DNA of 64,000 nucleotides from DASRQK01 sp040392005 (GTDB lineage Bacteria > Bacteroidota > Bacteroidia > Sphingobacteriales > Sphingobacteriaceae), in NCBI GenBank assembly GCA_040392005.1, contig JBEBWT010000001.1, forward strand, positions 102,642 to 166,641, written 5' to 3'. The notes under the pieces are model-generated. The model had not been told where the DNA came from and did no database searches. It saw only the letters and a program-made list of their open reading frames with translations. Both the position numbers and the translations under genes were made by a program. Each line of letters opens with the position of its first letter. The first letter of the stretch is position 1. Below are positions 31,895-40,542 of the stretch, one piece after another.

Positions 31895-32452
31895 TTATTT
31901 TCTGTTTAGTTTCTTAAAGACCCGTTTCCCCCGGCTGTTAAGGGCAGGTGACCCCCTATCCATCAGGATTACAAGCTGATGCCACAATTCTTCCCGGATC
32001 CAGTCAAACTCTCCGCCGAAATCATAAAGTATATCCATGCAATTGGCCGATACCGCTACCGGTGTTTCCGGATCGATCAGCCATTCAAAGACTGCGGTAA
32101 TGAGCGCTTCCCGGTCCGAGCGGGCCAGCGCTTCCCGGAAACTCTGCGGAGCTTTTTTATCCTGAATGCACATCAGGATTTTCGTAAAATGCCGCTGGCA
32201 ACTGCGGTTGTCCTGTTTGGGGAAATCGGCCAGAAATAAATCCAGCACCGGAACAAATCGCTCCGGAGCGGTCAGGGCAATGGTTTCCAGCACCCAGGCC
32301 GCACGGAAGGCAATCGTCTGATCGGAATGGAAACAGTGCTTATAAAGCTCCTGTATATCAAGGGGCTGATCGCCTCCCTGCATAATCAATTCCGCCACCC
32401 TTTTTTTGGAAAGGGTGGCGGAAAAGATCGATATCAGATTTGCTTCTGCCAT
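31895..32452 (-). CDS. small helical-repeat (HEAT-like) protein of unknown function
   Basis: A 185-residue cytosolic protein I cannot assign. It appears all-helical in repeated pairs, such as DQTIAFRAAWVLETIALTAP, APQSFREALARSDREALITA and TPVAVSANCMDILYDFGGEF, resembling HEAT/ARM repeats. The C-terminus is basic (RGKRVFKKLNRK). Its ATG shares one base with the upstream S9 peptidase stop (TAATG on the minus strand), so it is translationally coupled to that peptidase. Confidence 0.72.
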   Translation of the reverse strand: MAEANLISIFSATLSKKRVAELIMQGGDQPLDIQELYKHCFHSDQTIAFRAAWVLETIALTAPERFVPVLDLFLADFPKQDNRSCQRHFTKILMCIQDKKAPQSFREALARSDREALITAVFEWLIDPETPVAVSANCMDILYDFGGEFDWIREELWHQLVILMDRGSPALNSRGKRVFKKLNRK

Positions 32453-34953
32453 TACCTGCGAAGCGGGATTTCCCGGTTGATCTCCATGATATCCACATCG
32501 TCTTTGGAATCTCCCAGCAGATGTTCTGCGAAGTAATCGCCCATCATCCAGAAGAAATACTCGGTCATATTGCCGAATCCGTGCCGCTGTCCGGGCAACA
32601 GCATAAAATCAAAACGCTTGTTCGCCTTGATCAATGCTTCGGCCATGCGGATGGTGTTGGCAGGGTGGACATTGTTGTCGATATCACCGGTGACCAGCAG
32701 TAAGCGGCCTTTCAGGTTTTTGGCCAATTCCGTATTGCGGGTGATCGCATAGGAAAAGGTCGTGTCCCCTTTTGCCGAAACGACTTCCTTCACCCCGTGG
32801 TGACGTTCGCTCCACCAGCGGTTGTAGATGTTGTTTTCATGATTTCCCGCACCGGAAACGGCCACTTTAAAGAAGTCCGGATATACCAGCATGGCAGCCG
32901 TGGACATAAATCCGCCCCCGGAATGCCCGGTAATACCCACCCGGTTTAAATCAATATATGCGTACCGGTCGGCCAATTGTTCAGCAGCCGCTTTTTTGTC
33001 GGCCAGCCCGTAATCACGCAGGTCGCCATATCCATAGTTATGATACCATTTGGAACGTTCCGGATGGCCGCCCCGGTTACCGACTGTAATAACCACAAAG
33101 CCAAATTGTGCCAAACGGTCGATCCGGTCCATGCTTCGTCCGAAGGACTTGTTCACCGCCTCGGTCTGCGGTCCCGGATAGACATATTCGATCAACGGAT
33201 AGACTTTGGTCGAATCGAAATCAAAGGGTTTGTACATCACCCCATACAGATCGGTGATCCCATCATCCGCTTTGACTTTGAATGGTTCCGGGAATTGATA
33301 TCCGGCCGCAAAGAGCAAGGACAGATCTGCTTTTTCCAGATCCAGGATTTTCTGGCCGGCACTGTTGTACAATACCGCTTCCGGCGTGGTATTGACACGG
33401 GAAGAGTTGTTCACAAAAAAGCGATTGCTTTCGCTCATGGATACCTGATGGTCAAAATCACCCGGATTGAGCAATTTCATGCCGGAACCATTGAGATTAA
33501 CACTGTAATGGTGTTTGAAATAAGGATCTTCCCCGGCTTCCCGGCCATTGGCTACGAAATATAGCGTGCGGCTTTTGGCATCCAGACCGGTGATTTCCGA
33601 ACTGTAATATTCCCCGGAAGTAATCTGATTTTTCAGCTTGCCATTGCCATCATACAGATAATAATGACCCCATCCGTCCCGCTGTGACCAGTGGATAAAT
33701 TCCTTGCCTCCATCAATCAGCCAGGGCCTGGAAACATCCTGATAGGTATTCATCCTTTCTTCCACCAAAACCGATACCGACAGATCACTGATATTCAGTT
33801 TCACGATGTCGATCCGCTTGAGGTCCCGGCTGCTGCGTGCAAAAAAGAACGCATCACTGGTGCCCAGCCATGTAGAAATCCGGATGGCATCCGACCGCAT
33901 ATTGGAAGGCAGGGGATTGGTCCACAGGGAAAGTGTCTGGTTTTTGAAAGCGTGCACATCCAGCAGGGTTGGTTTTTTGGTGGCAAAATCAAACAGGTAC
34001 AATTCCTGCTCCGTGCTGTCTGCTTCACCTGGCATCTGGTATTTATAGGTCTCCAGTGTGGGTCGTTTGCCTCCCACATTATTGATGACCCACAATGGAC
34101 TGAGGTGCCGGCTATCCTTGCGGCTCACCAAGAAATATTTTCCGTCAGGGGACCAGATTACCGGAGCCCTCCTCCGTTGTTCCAGCGCTTCTTTTTCGGC
34201 TTTGGCATCCCCACCGGTCGTGGTATTGGACTGATCTCCTCCCCAGGCATAATATTGTACGCCATCGGTGGTAAACTGATGCTCCACGATCGTACTGTCC
34301 TTATCGTTTTTCTGTGCTTTGAGGTAGTTCTCCCGGTCCATCCAGTACAGATTATAGGCCTTGGCAAAAATAACTACCGAAGTGTCCGGCGAAAAATTGG
34401 CCCAGGAGAGATTTGCTTTGGTTTTCAGGGTGTCCGACAACTCGATCACCCTGCGGGTCTGGAGATCATATTCCAGGTAGAATACCTTTTTCTTGAGTGT
34501 ATCGGATTTATTGGTGAGCTTTTCCCGCTCTTCCTGATTTTTTACAGTATCCTTCGTGCTGTTTACTTCAAATCGGAAACTCCTCTCATCCTCGTTGAAA
34601 CGAATACTCCGGATATCGATATTCTGTGAATCAAAAGGATCTTTGACGATCCGGGTCAGTTGGGCTGCCATATCGGCATTGTCAAACAGCGGCTCCTTTT
34701 TGCGCAGGACAGGATCCACGATATACCAGCTTTTTCCAGCAGAGGTTTCATAAACATACCAGAAACGGTCCGACTGACTCATCCAGTTCGGATTTACACT
34801 GGTAGAAAAAATCATTTTTCTCAATTTTTCAGGTGAAAAACGGGAGGCCAACTGATAATTTGCCTTTGTCCGTTCAGCATGGTGAGGGGTTTGGGCCAGT
34901 GCCATGAAAGGGACCATCACGGCCAGCCAGAGGGTCATGTAATACTTTTTCAT
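32452..34953 (-). CDS. S9-family prolyl oligopeptidase (DPP-IV-like fold), secreted
   Basis: An 833-residue peptidase with signal peptide (MKKYYMTLWLAVMVPFMALA, Q). An N-terminal beta-propeller of about 550 residues is followed by an alpha/beta hydrolase: Ser678 in GITGHSGGGF, Asp in LLVTGDIDNNVHP, His in PGQRHGFGNM. In classic DPP-IV a double-Glu motif in the propeller anchors the free N-terminus; I cannot find it (the equivalent region reads DGVQYYAWGG). So it belongs to the S9 DPP-IV-fold group but dipeptidyl activity on X-Pro is uncertain. The HEAT-like gene is coupled downstream. Confidence 0.9.
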   Translation of the reverse strand: MKKYYMTLWLAVMVPFMALAQTPHHAERTKANYQLASRFSPEKLRKMIFSTSVNPNWMSQSDRFWYVYETSAGKSWYIVDPVLRKKEPLFDNADMAAQLTRIVKDPFDSQNIDIRSIRFNEDERSFRFEVNSTKDTVKNQEEREKLTNKSDTLKKKVFYLEYDLQTRRVIELSDTLKTKANLSWANFSPDTSVVIFAKAYNLYWMDRENYLKAQKNDKDSTIVEHQFTTDGVQYYAWGGDQSNTTTGGDAKAEKEALEQRRRAPVIWSPDGKYFLVSRKDSRHLSPLWVINNVGGKRPTLETYKYQMPGEADSTEQELYLFDFATKKPTLLDVHAFKNQTLSLWTNPLPSNMRSDAIRISTWLGTSDAFFFARSSRDLKRIDIVKLNISDLSVSVLVEERMNTYQDVSRPWLIDGGKEFIHWSQRDGWGHYYLYDGNGKLKNQITSGEYYSSEITGLDAKSRTLYFVANGREAGEDPYFKHHYSVNLNGSGMKLLNPGDFDHQVSMSESNRFFVNNSSRVNTTPEAVLYNSAGQKILDLEKADLSLLFAAGYQFPEPFKVKADDGITDLYGVMYKPFDFDSTKVYPLIEYVYPGPQTEAVNKSFGRSMDRIDRLAQFGFVVITVGNRGGHPERSKWYHNYGYGDLRDYGLADKKAAAEQLADRYAYIDLNRVGITGHSGGGFMSTAAMLVYPDFFKVAVSGAGNHENNIYNRWWSERHHGVKEVVSAKGDTTFSYAITRNTELAKNLKGRLLLVTGDIDNNVHPANTIRMAEALIKANKRFDFMLLPGQRHGFGNMTEYFFWMMGDYFAEHLLGDSKDDVDIMEINREIPLRR

Positions 34954-35097
34954 TCTTCATTGATTGGTTCTATACAAATTAATAGTTTTTTTTTAACATT
35001 TTGAACTGGAGTCCTGTAATTTTATAGTGATCCGGGTCAGTATTTAAAAAGATGAATCTGCCTGTAACTTGAACCGGTTTATAGCGTCCAAAGAAAT

Positions 35098-36342
35098 ATG
35101 TTGTTCATCAGACTCATCGGCGAAAGTTTTGGATTTGCATTCGCTGCACTTCGCGAAAATAAGACAAGGACATTGTTGTCCCTGCTGGGTATTACCATCG
35201 GTATCATGACCATTATCGGCGTGTTTTCTGCCGTGGATACCCTGCGTTCGAACCTGGAAAGCAGTGTGGAAAAACTGGGCAGCAAGACCCTGTATATCCA
35301 GAAATGGCCCTGGGGTGGGGGCGGTGATTTTCCCTGGTGGCGGTATATGAACCGACCCGAACCCACTTACCGGGATTATGAATTGCTCAAAACCCGTCTG
35401 ACAACAGCCAGTGATCTTGCTTTCTCGATCGATATTGGTGGCCGGACTGCCAAATACCTCAACAATGACGTTTCGGGTCTGAGTGTCAGTGCCAGTACGC
35501 ACGAAATCTATGATATCAGGGATCTTGAGATCGAAGAAGGCCGGTATTTTACCGAAGGGGAATCTGACAGGGGGGCAACCGTGGCCATTATTGGTTCTAC
35601 GATTGCGGAAGGCCTGTTCCCACAGGGCAATGGGATCGGAAGGTCCATCTCCCTGATGGGCCGGAAAATGACGGTGATCGGTGTTTTCAAAAAAGAAGGA
35701 GAAGGTCAGTTGATCGATGTTTCCATGGACAATGCGATTATGATCCCCTTCAACCTGGCGAAGAATCTGGTGAATGTCAGAAGATACAGTCCTGCGATCA
35801 TTGTGGATGCCGGGGCCGATGTCAGTCTGGATGAGGCCGAAAGTGAGCTGAGGGGCGCCATGCGTTCCATCCACAGGCTCAGCCCGCAGGAAGACGATGA
35901 TTTTTCCATCAATAAAACCACCATCATCACGGCACAATTGGATGAAATGTTCAAGATCATCAACCTGGCCGGAGCCATTATCGGTGGTTTTTCTATTCTG
36001 GTGGGAGGTTTTGGTATTGCCAATATTATGTTTGTGTCTGTCAAGGAGCGTACCCATATTATCGGAATCCAGAAGTCTCTGGGAGCCAAAAACTATTTCA
36101 TTTTATCCCAATTCCTGATTGAAGCCATTGCGCTGTGCATTATTGGAGGGCTGATGGGGCTGAGCATTGTATATGGACTGACTTTCCTGGTGAAAGTACT
36201 GGCGGATATGACTATTGTGGTGAGTATGAGTATGGTATTGCTGACGCTGTTCCTATCGACCATGATCGGTCTGATCTCCGGCATCGTTCCCGCTGTGATG
36301 GCTGCCCGACTGGATCCGGTAGAAGCGATCAGAAGCAAATAA
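35098..36342 (+). CDS. ABC transporter permease, MacB/FtsX type
   Basis: A 414-residue inner-membrane protein: one N-terminal helix, a large periplasmic MacB-PCD domain (residues 45-265) and three C-terminal helices (FtsX domain). Motifs are KTRTLLSLLGITIGIMTIIG, IIGGFSILVGGFGIANIMFV, ERTHIIGIQKSLGAK and the ending PAVMAARLDPVEAIRSK. This class works as a mechanotransmitter for lipoprotein or peptide export. No ATPase gene is adjacent, so the partner is elsewhere. It is divergent from the S9 gene across 144 bases. Confidence 0.9.
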   Translation: MLFIRLIGESFGFAFAALRENKTRTLLSLLGITIGIMTIIGVFSAVDTLRSNLESSVEKLGSKTLYIQKWPWGGGGDFPWWRYMNRPEPTYRDYELLKTRLTTASDLAFSIDIGGRTAKYLNNDVSGLSVSASTHEIYDIRDLEIEEGRYFTEGESDRGATVAIIGSTIAEGLFPQGNGIGRSISLMGRKMTVIGVFKKEGEGQLIDVSMDNAIMIPFNLAKNLVNVRRYSPAIIVDAGADVSLDEAESELRGAMRSIHRLSPQEDDDFSINKTTIITAQLDEMFKIINLAGAIIGGFSILVGGFGIANIMFVSVKERTHIIGIQKSLGAKNYFILSQFLIEAIALCIIGGLMGLSIVYGLTFLVKVLADMTIVVSMSMVLLTLFLSTMIGLISGIVPAVMAARLDPVEAIRSK

Positions 36343-36439
36343 TTTCTTTTATAATTATTTTTTGCAATATATTTCTTTTGTATTAATATTTTAATTACTT
36401 TTGAAGAAAGTTAATTGTTTTATTATTGAATTGAAATAT

Positions 36440-37258
36440 ATGACTTTCTGGTTTTATCCCTGTATTTTTTTCTGGATCATGCTGGTGCCGGTTTGGGCTA
36501 CCGGCCAGATCACTTCGTCGGCCCGCTTTCTCGCAATGGGGGAGTCCGGTGCAGCTTTTGGCGGGCAGGTTGAGGCTTTGCTGGGCAATCCTTCGGGTAT
36601 TGCCTTTATGAAAAGGCCTGCACTGCTCATGGGCCACCGGTATCTGTTTCATCAACCCGATGTGTCTGTGCAGACGGTTCAGTTTGCCATTCCTGTCATG
36701 CAGCATCATTTTGGTCTGTCACTGATTCATTTTGGTCTTCCGGATGCGTACCGGGACCTGGATCTCGGATTCGTGTATGCCAGGCGTTTTGGGCCGCATT
36801 TAGGTGTCGCTTTGGGGATCCGGCATTAGCTGCTGCACATTCCGGCTTATCTGGACCAGCGGAGTACCTTCCTGAATGTTTCCACACAGTATCGTATTTC
36901 TGAACAGTTTTCTTTGGGACTTGTGCTGGAAAACCTGCATGTGGCCGGTGTTTCCCGTAAGGAATCCGGGCACAGTGATTATGTGTTGAATACGGGTGCT
37001 TATTATTTGCTGGACGATCAATTGGGTGTTGCGCTGGATCTGAAATACGGTCCTTCACAAGGTTTTTTTTTTCAGACGGGAATTGAGTATTTTTTTGTGC
37101 CGGAGCGGCTGGTTCTCCGTCTGGGATTAGCCGGAAAGGGAATGGTGCCGGCAGCCGGTTTTGGAATCCGCTGGAATAAATTCAGTCTGGATTTGGGTTC
37201 TTCCTTTCACCCAAGGATGGGTATGTCTCCTCAATTTGATCTAATCTATGAATTTTGA
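36440..37258 (+). pseudogene. outer-membrane protein gene interrupted by an in-frame TAG
   Basis: One reading frame continues from ATG 36440 to TGA 37258 (about 271 residues) except for TAG at 36827-36829. The N-terminus is a signal peptide (MTFWFYPCIFFWIMLVPVWA, TGQ), followed by SSARFLAMGESGAAFGGQVE and GNPSGIAF, as in Bacteroidota outer-membrane proteins of the PorV/PorQ-like type. After the stop the same frame resumes with LLHIPAYLDQRSTFLNVSTQ and amphipathic strands to the end. Homology of both halves is intact, so one C-to-T change in CAG (Gln) is the simplest cause. It overlaps the next gene by 11 bases. Frame-true readthrough or sequencing error are alternatives. Confidence 0.72.
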
Positions 37259-39347
37259 ACGTCCTTTCCTGCTGGTTTTATGGGTATTGGTTTTATGGGT
37301 GTTTCCTATGATGCGGGCATGGCCCCAGAAAACAGGAACGACTGAATTTATTCTGGCGGATGACGAACGGATGCTGGAGATCCTGATGGAATTATTGCCG
37401 GAAGAACAATTGGAAGAATTGGACCTGAGTGATGTTATGGAGCAGTTGAATGATCTCAGAAGGCACCCAATGGACCTCAATAGCGTGACTGCCGATGAGT
37501 TGGGACGATTACGCTTCCTGTCCCCATTGTTGATCCGGCAGATCCTAAATTACCGGCAACGGACGGGAGGCTTTATTTCTATTAATGAATTGCAGGTGAT
37601 CGAGGGAATGGATCTGCGGACGGCTCAGTTTCTGAGTCAGTTTTTCTTGGTCCGCAACAAATCCCAACTTGAAACCATCACCTATAATGAGGTGAAGAAC
37701 AAAGGAAAGCAGGAATGGATACTCCGTTACGGACGTATTTTGGAAAATCAGCAGGGATATCTGGTCAGGGATACCGGCCGATCCCGTTACCTGGGTTCTC
37801 CGGACAGGCTGCTGCTACGGTATCGCTATGATCTGTTGCCGGATCTGCGAATTGGGATCAACATGGAAAAAGATCCTGGAGAACAGTTTTTTTCGGGTGC
37901 TCAGCGTTATGGTTTTGATTTTTATTCCGGCAATATACAACTGAGAAACCAACGCTATTTTTCAAATATGGTGATCGGGGATTATGTGCTCCAATTCGGG
38001 CAGGGCCTGAGTATGTGGGCAGGATATGCCACAGGTAAGGGGGCAATATTGCATGGAATTGCCCGGCAGGGAGCCGGGATCAGGCCTCATACCACAGCCA
38101 ATGAGATTGATTTTCTCAGAGGGGTTGCCACAAGTTTTGAGCACAGATTCTGGCGTGTTACGCCCTTTTTCTCTTACAGAAAGAGAGATGGTAAACTGGA
38201 ACAGCACGAAGAAGGCGGGCAGGTTTGGGTGGCTTCACTGGGCCAATCCGGGCTGCATCGTACACCCGGCGAAACGGCCGGTCGCAGGCAGGTCGGTCAA
38301 TGGACCTATGGCGTGAATGTGGAAAGGCAACATCCTTTATGGCGAATCGGCACGACGGTCTATCGCAGCATTTTGATGGCTGCTTTAGTTCCACCGGATT
38401 TATTGCGGAATCAATATGTATTCAGGGGAAACGATCTGATACATTCCAGTATCTATTATCAAGTCAGTTTCCGGAATGCTTATTTTTTTGGAGAATCAGC
38501 CATGAGTGGGAATGGAGGAGTGGCCCTTCTGAATGGGGCATTGCTCAGCCTGCATCATCACGTGTCCCTCGGTATCCTGCACCGCTATTATCAGCGGGAC
38601 CATTTTTCGTTTTTTGCACAGGCTTTTGGAGCCGGGAGCACGGTCGCGAATGAGAAGGGAGTATATGTGGGTCTGCAATATCAGCCAAACCGTAAGTTTT
38701 CATTTCTTGCTTATGTGGACCAGGCTTCCTTCCCCTGGGCAAAGTACAGGGTCGATGGTCCCTCCGGCAGCATTGACCTGCTATCCCAGATGAGTTATGC
38801 CTGGAACCGACGCACCCACCTGACAGGCCGTTACCGTTACCGCCGGAAGCAATTGAATATGGACAGCGGGCTCCCTGAATATAGATTGGGTATGATAGAA
38901 AATCAGCAATTCAGAATCAGTTTTGAAAGCAGGATGGGTTTGCGGTGGAGGATCAGGAACCGGGTGGAAGCAGTGACTTATGCGGCTGAAAATATGCTCC
39001 GACAAACCGGATGGATGTGTTATCAGGATGTATTCTATCAGCCCGCAGGAGCAAAATTAACGGGTAATCTGCGGATTGCCTATTTCCATACCGATAGTTA
39101 TGATACTCGTATTTATGCTTTTGAGAACGATGTTTTATATGCCAGTTCATTTCCGGCCTATCACAATAAAGGGATCAGGTACTATCTCAATTTACGATGG
39201 AACATCAGCCGCTCCCTCGATCTGTGGGGCCGTTATGCTTTGATCCGGTATGCCGGACTCGAAAATATCGGAAGTGGATTGGACCAGATTCCGGAGGGTA
39301 ACAAGAGAGGTGAAGTCAAAGTACAACTTCGTTTCAAAATATTATGA
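37248..39347 (+). CDS. helix-hairpin-helix outer-membrane beta-barrel protein
   Basis: A 699-residue Bacteroidota-type protein: a signal-like N-terminus (LLVLWVLVLWVFPMMRAW), two ComEA-like HhH motifs at residues 60-135 (PMDLNSVTADELGRLRFLSP, GGFISINELQVIEGMDLRTA), then about 550 residues of aromatic-rich alternating strands typical of a beta-barrel (RYRYDLLPDLRIGINMEKD). The HhH part would lie in the periplasm and could bind DNA as ComEA does; DNA-uptake involvement is an inference. It is translationally linked to the upstream interrupted gene. Confidence 0.8.
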   Translation: MNFERPFLLVLWVLVLWVFPMMRAWPQKTGTTEFILADDERMLEILMELLPEEQLEELDLSDVMEQLNDLRRHPMDLNSVTADELGRLRFLSPLLIRQILNYRQRTGGFISINELQVIEGMDLRTAQFLSQFFLVRNKSQLETITYNEVKNKGKQEWILRYGRILENQQGYLVRDTGRSRYLGSPDRLLLRYRYDLLPDLRIGINMEKDPGEQFFSGAQRYGFDFYSGNIQLRNQRYFSNMVIGDYVLQFGQGLSMWAGYATGKGAILHGIARQGAGIRPHTTANEIDFLRGVATSFEHRFWRVTPFFSYRKRDGKLEQHEEGGQVWVASLGQSGLHRTPGETAGRRQVGQWTYGVNVERQHPLWRIGTTVYRSILMAALVPPDLLRNQYVFRGNDLIHSSIYYQVSFRNAYFFGESAMSGNGGVALLNGALLSLHHHVSLGILHRYYQRDHFSFFAQAFGAGSTVANEKGVYVGLQYQPNRKFSFLAYVDQASFPWAKYRVDGPSGSIDLLSQMSYAWNRRTHLTGRYRYRRKQLNMDSGLPEYRLGMIENQQFRISFESRMGLRWRIRNRVEAVTYAAENMLRQTGWMCYQDVFYQPAGAKLTGNLRIAYFHTDSYDTRIYAFENDVLYASSFPAYHNKGIRYYLNLRWNISRSLDLWGRYALIRYAGLENIGSGLDQIPEGNKRGEVKVQLRFKIL

Positions 39348-39405
39348 TGTAGAATACTTTGATTCAGAACGATTTGATTCAGAATACTTTGACCATGAAT
39401 ACGTA
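39346..39405 (+). repeat. four degenerate 15-bp tandem repeats at the HhH gene end
   Basis: Units: GATGTAGAATACTTT (39346-39360), GATTCAGAACGATTT (39361-39375), GATTCAGAATACTTT (39376-39390), GACCATGAATACGTA (39391-39405). The first covers part of the HhH stop TGA (39345-39347); the last two cover the stop and final codons of the convergent protease gene. Confidence 0.85.
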
Positions 39406-40461
39406 ATCCTGAATGCGTTTGACCTGTTCGGTCCGGGGCAGTCCGTTGAGATTATTTTTCTTAACGGGCAGGCCGACAGGCTGCTCTATGGCGTCATCCG
39501 GGATTTTGGAAATGGTCGCTGCCAGTGTTTTGGTTTTAATGGCAAAGGAAGTGCCGTCCAGACCGGCCTGTTTTCCACTGATGATACCGATCACCTGCCC
39601 CTTGCTGTCCAGGAGCGGGCCACCGCTGTTTCCGGGATTGAGCGGGATGGAAATCTGATAGGCACTGGTGTCCCCACTGTACCCGCTCATGGAACTCAGG
39701 TATCCCTGCCCATAGACCGCCTCATCCCTGGGATAACCCAGCGTGAAAACATCTTCTCCCAATTCGGCTGTCTTTTCTTTGAATACGTAAGGTATTGTTT
39801 TGTAATTCTGGAAATCTGCATCCGTAATTTTCAGAATAGCCAGATCGGATTCCGCATCCGTATAAATAACGCTTGCGCTGTAAGCGTGTCCCCCGGCATT
39901 CTGGAGCTGGATGGAATCGGCGTCCGCTACCACGTGATAATTGGTCACCACATAACCATTGGTCGAAATCAGAAATCCGGTGGCCCCGAAATTATTCTGG
40001 GCAGCATTTTTTATATTTTCAGGAGTGATACCCTGTAAAACCTTGTTTTGTGCATTGACATCACGTTTTACTGTATTCATATCCCTTCTCAGCTCCCGGT
40101 AATTGGAACTGCTCTGCTCCATATTTCTGTAATATCCTGTAAGCCACAGAGTGCTGAAAGCTGTGATGATCGCAATGGCGGCAGCAGCAATAGCATTGAT
40201 CTTCAGTCGTCTCCAGATGACCTTAGCATCCGGTTTTACATAGATGACCGCCGGCCTGTTTGTGGTGTGGCCATTCCTTCCATGAGTATGGTCCTGGCTG
40301 CTTTCATGAGAGCTCTGTAAGCCGTCAGCCATACCAAAATATTGATCTGAGGCCTCCTGAAGGCCCTCCTTGAATTCTTTTCGCTTTACATATTCCCGCA
40401 ATAGGCCAGGCATGATATCCTGATCCATTTCACCCTGTTCACGCATATTATTACTATTCAT
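39379..40461 (-). CDS. membrane-anchored trypsin-like serine protease with anti-sigma-like head
   Basis: A 360-residue protein. Residues 1-85 are cytosolic and charged (MPGLLREYVKRKEFKEGLQE), one helix follows at about 92-112 (AIAAAAIAIITAFSTLWLTG), then a DegP/HtrA-like protease: His in VVTNYHVVADADS, Asp in DAESDLAILKITD, Ser in LNPGNSGGPLLDSKGQVIGI. No PDZ domain is seen. It is directly downstream of an ECF sigma gene on the minus strand, so a sensing or regulatory protease role is inferred. The C-terminal codons lie in the 15-bp repeat array. Confidence 0.88.
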   Translation of the reverse strand: MNSNNMREQGEMDQDIMPGLLREYVKRKEFKEGLQEASDQYFGMADGLQSSHESSQDHTHGRNGHTTNRPAVIYVKPDAKVIWRRLKINAIAAAAIAIITAFSTLWLTGYYRNMEQSSSNYRELRRDMNTVKRDVNAQNKVLQGITPENIKNAAQNNFGATGFLISTNGYVVTNYHVVADADSIQLQNAGGHAYSASVIYTDAESDLAILKITDADFQNYKTIPYVFKEKTAELGEDVFTLGYPRDEAVYGQGYLSSMSGYSGDTSAYQISIPLNPGNSGGPLLDSKGQVIGIISGKQAGLDGTSFAIKTKTLAATISKIPDDAIEQPVGLPVKKNNLNGLPRTEQVKRIQDYVFMVKVF

Positions 40462-40476
40462 TTTTACGTATCTATT

Positions 40477-40524
40477 CTATTGACCCCATCCCCTTTGACC
40501 ATATTGACCATATCCCTTTTGACC
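40477..40524 (-). repeat. 24-bp tandem duplication between sigma and protease genes
   Basis: The 24-bp units at 40477-40500 and 40501-40524 match at 20 of 24 positions. On the minus strand each holds GGTCAA twice, so four GGTCAA words lie in the 81-base gap. The array begins 19 bases after the sigma stop on the minus strand. It could be a binding site or slippage product. Confidence 0.75.
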
Positions 40525-40542
40525 ACATTCGCAACCAAAAGT

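Noticed and set aside
33691..34629. Open frame of 312 codons on the plus strand
   Set aside because: It is antisense to the S9 peptidase propeller and lacks any family features.
35044..36057. Open frame of 337 codons on the minus strand
   Set aside because: Shadow of the FtsX/MacB permease; composition is random-like and no domain is recognised.
39346..40038. 262-codon open frame on the plus strand after the HhH gene, starting upstream at 39250
   Set aside because: It is antisense to the trypsin-like protease, whose catalytic triad is intact; the repeat-derived DSEYFD-like peptide is a by-product.
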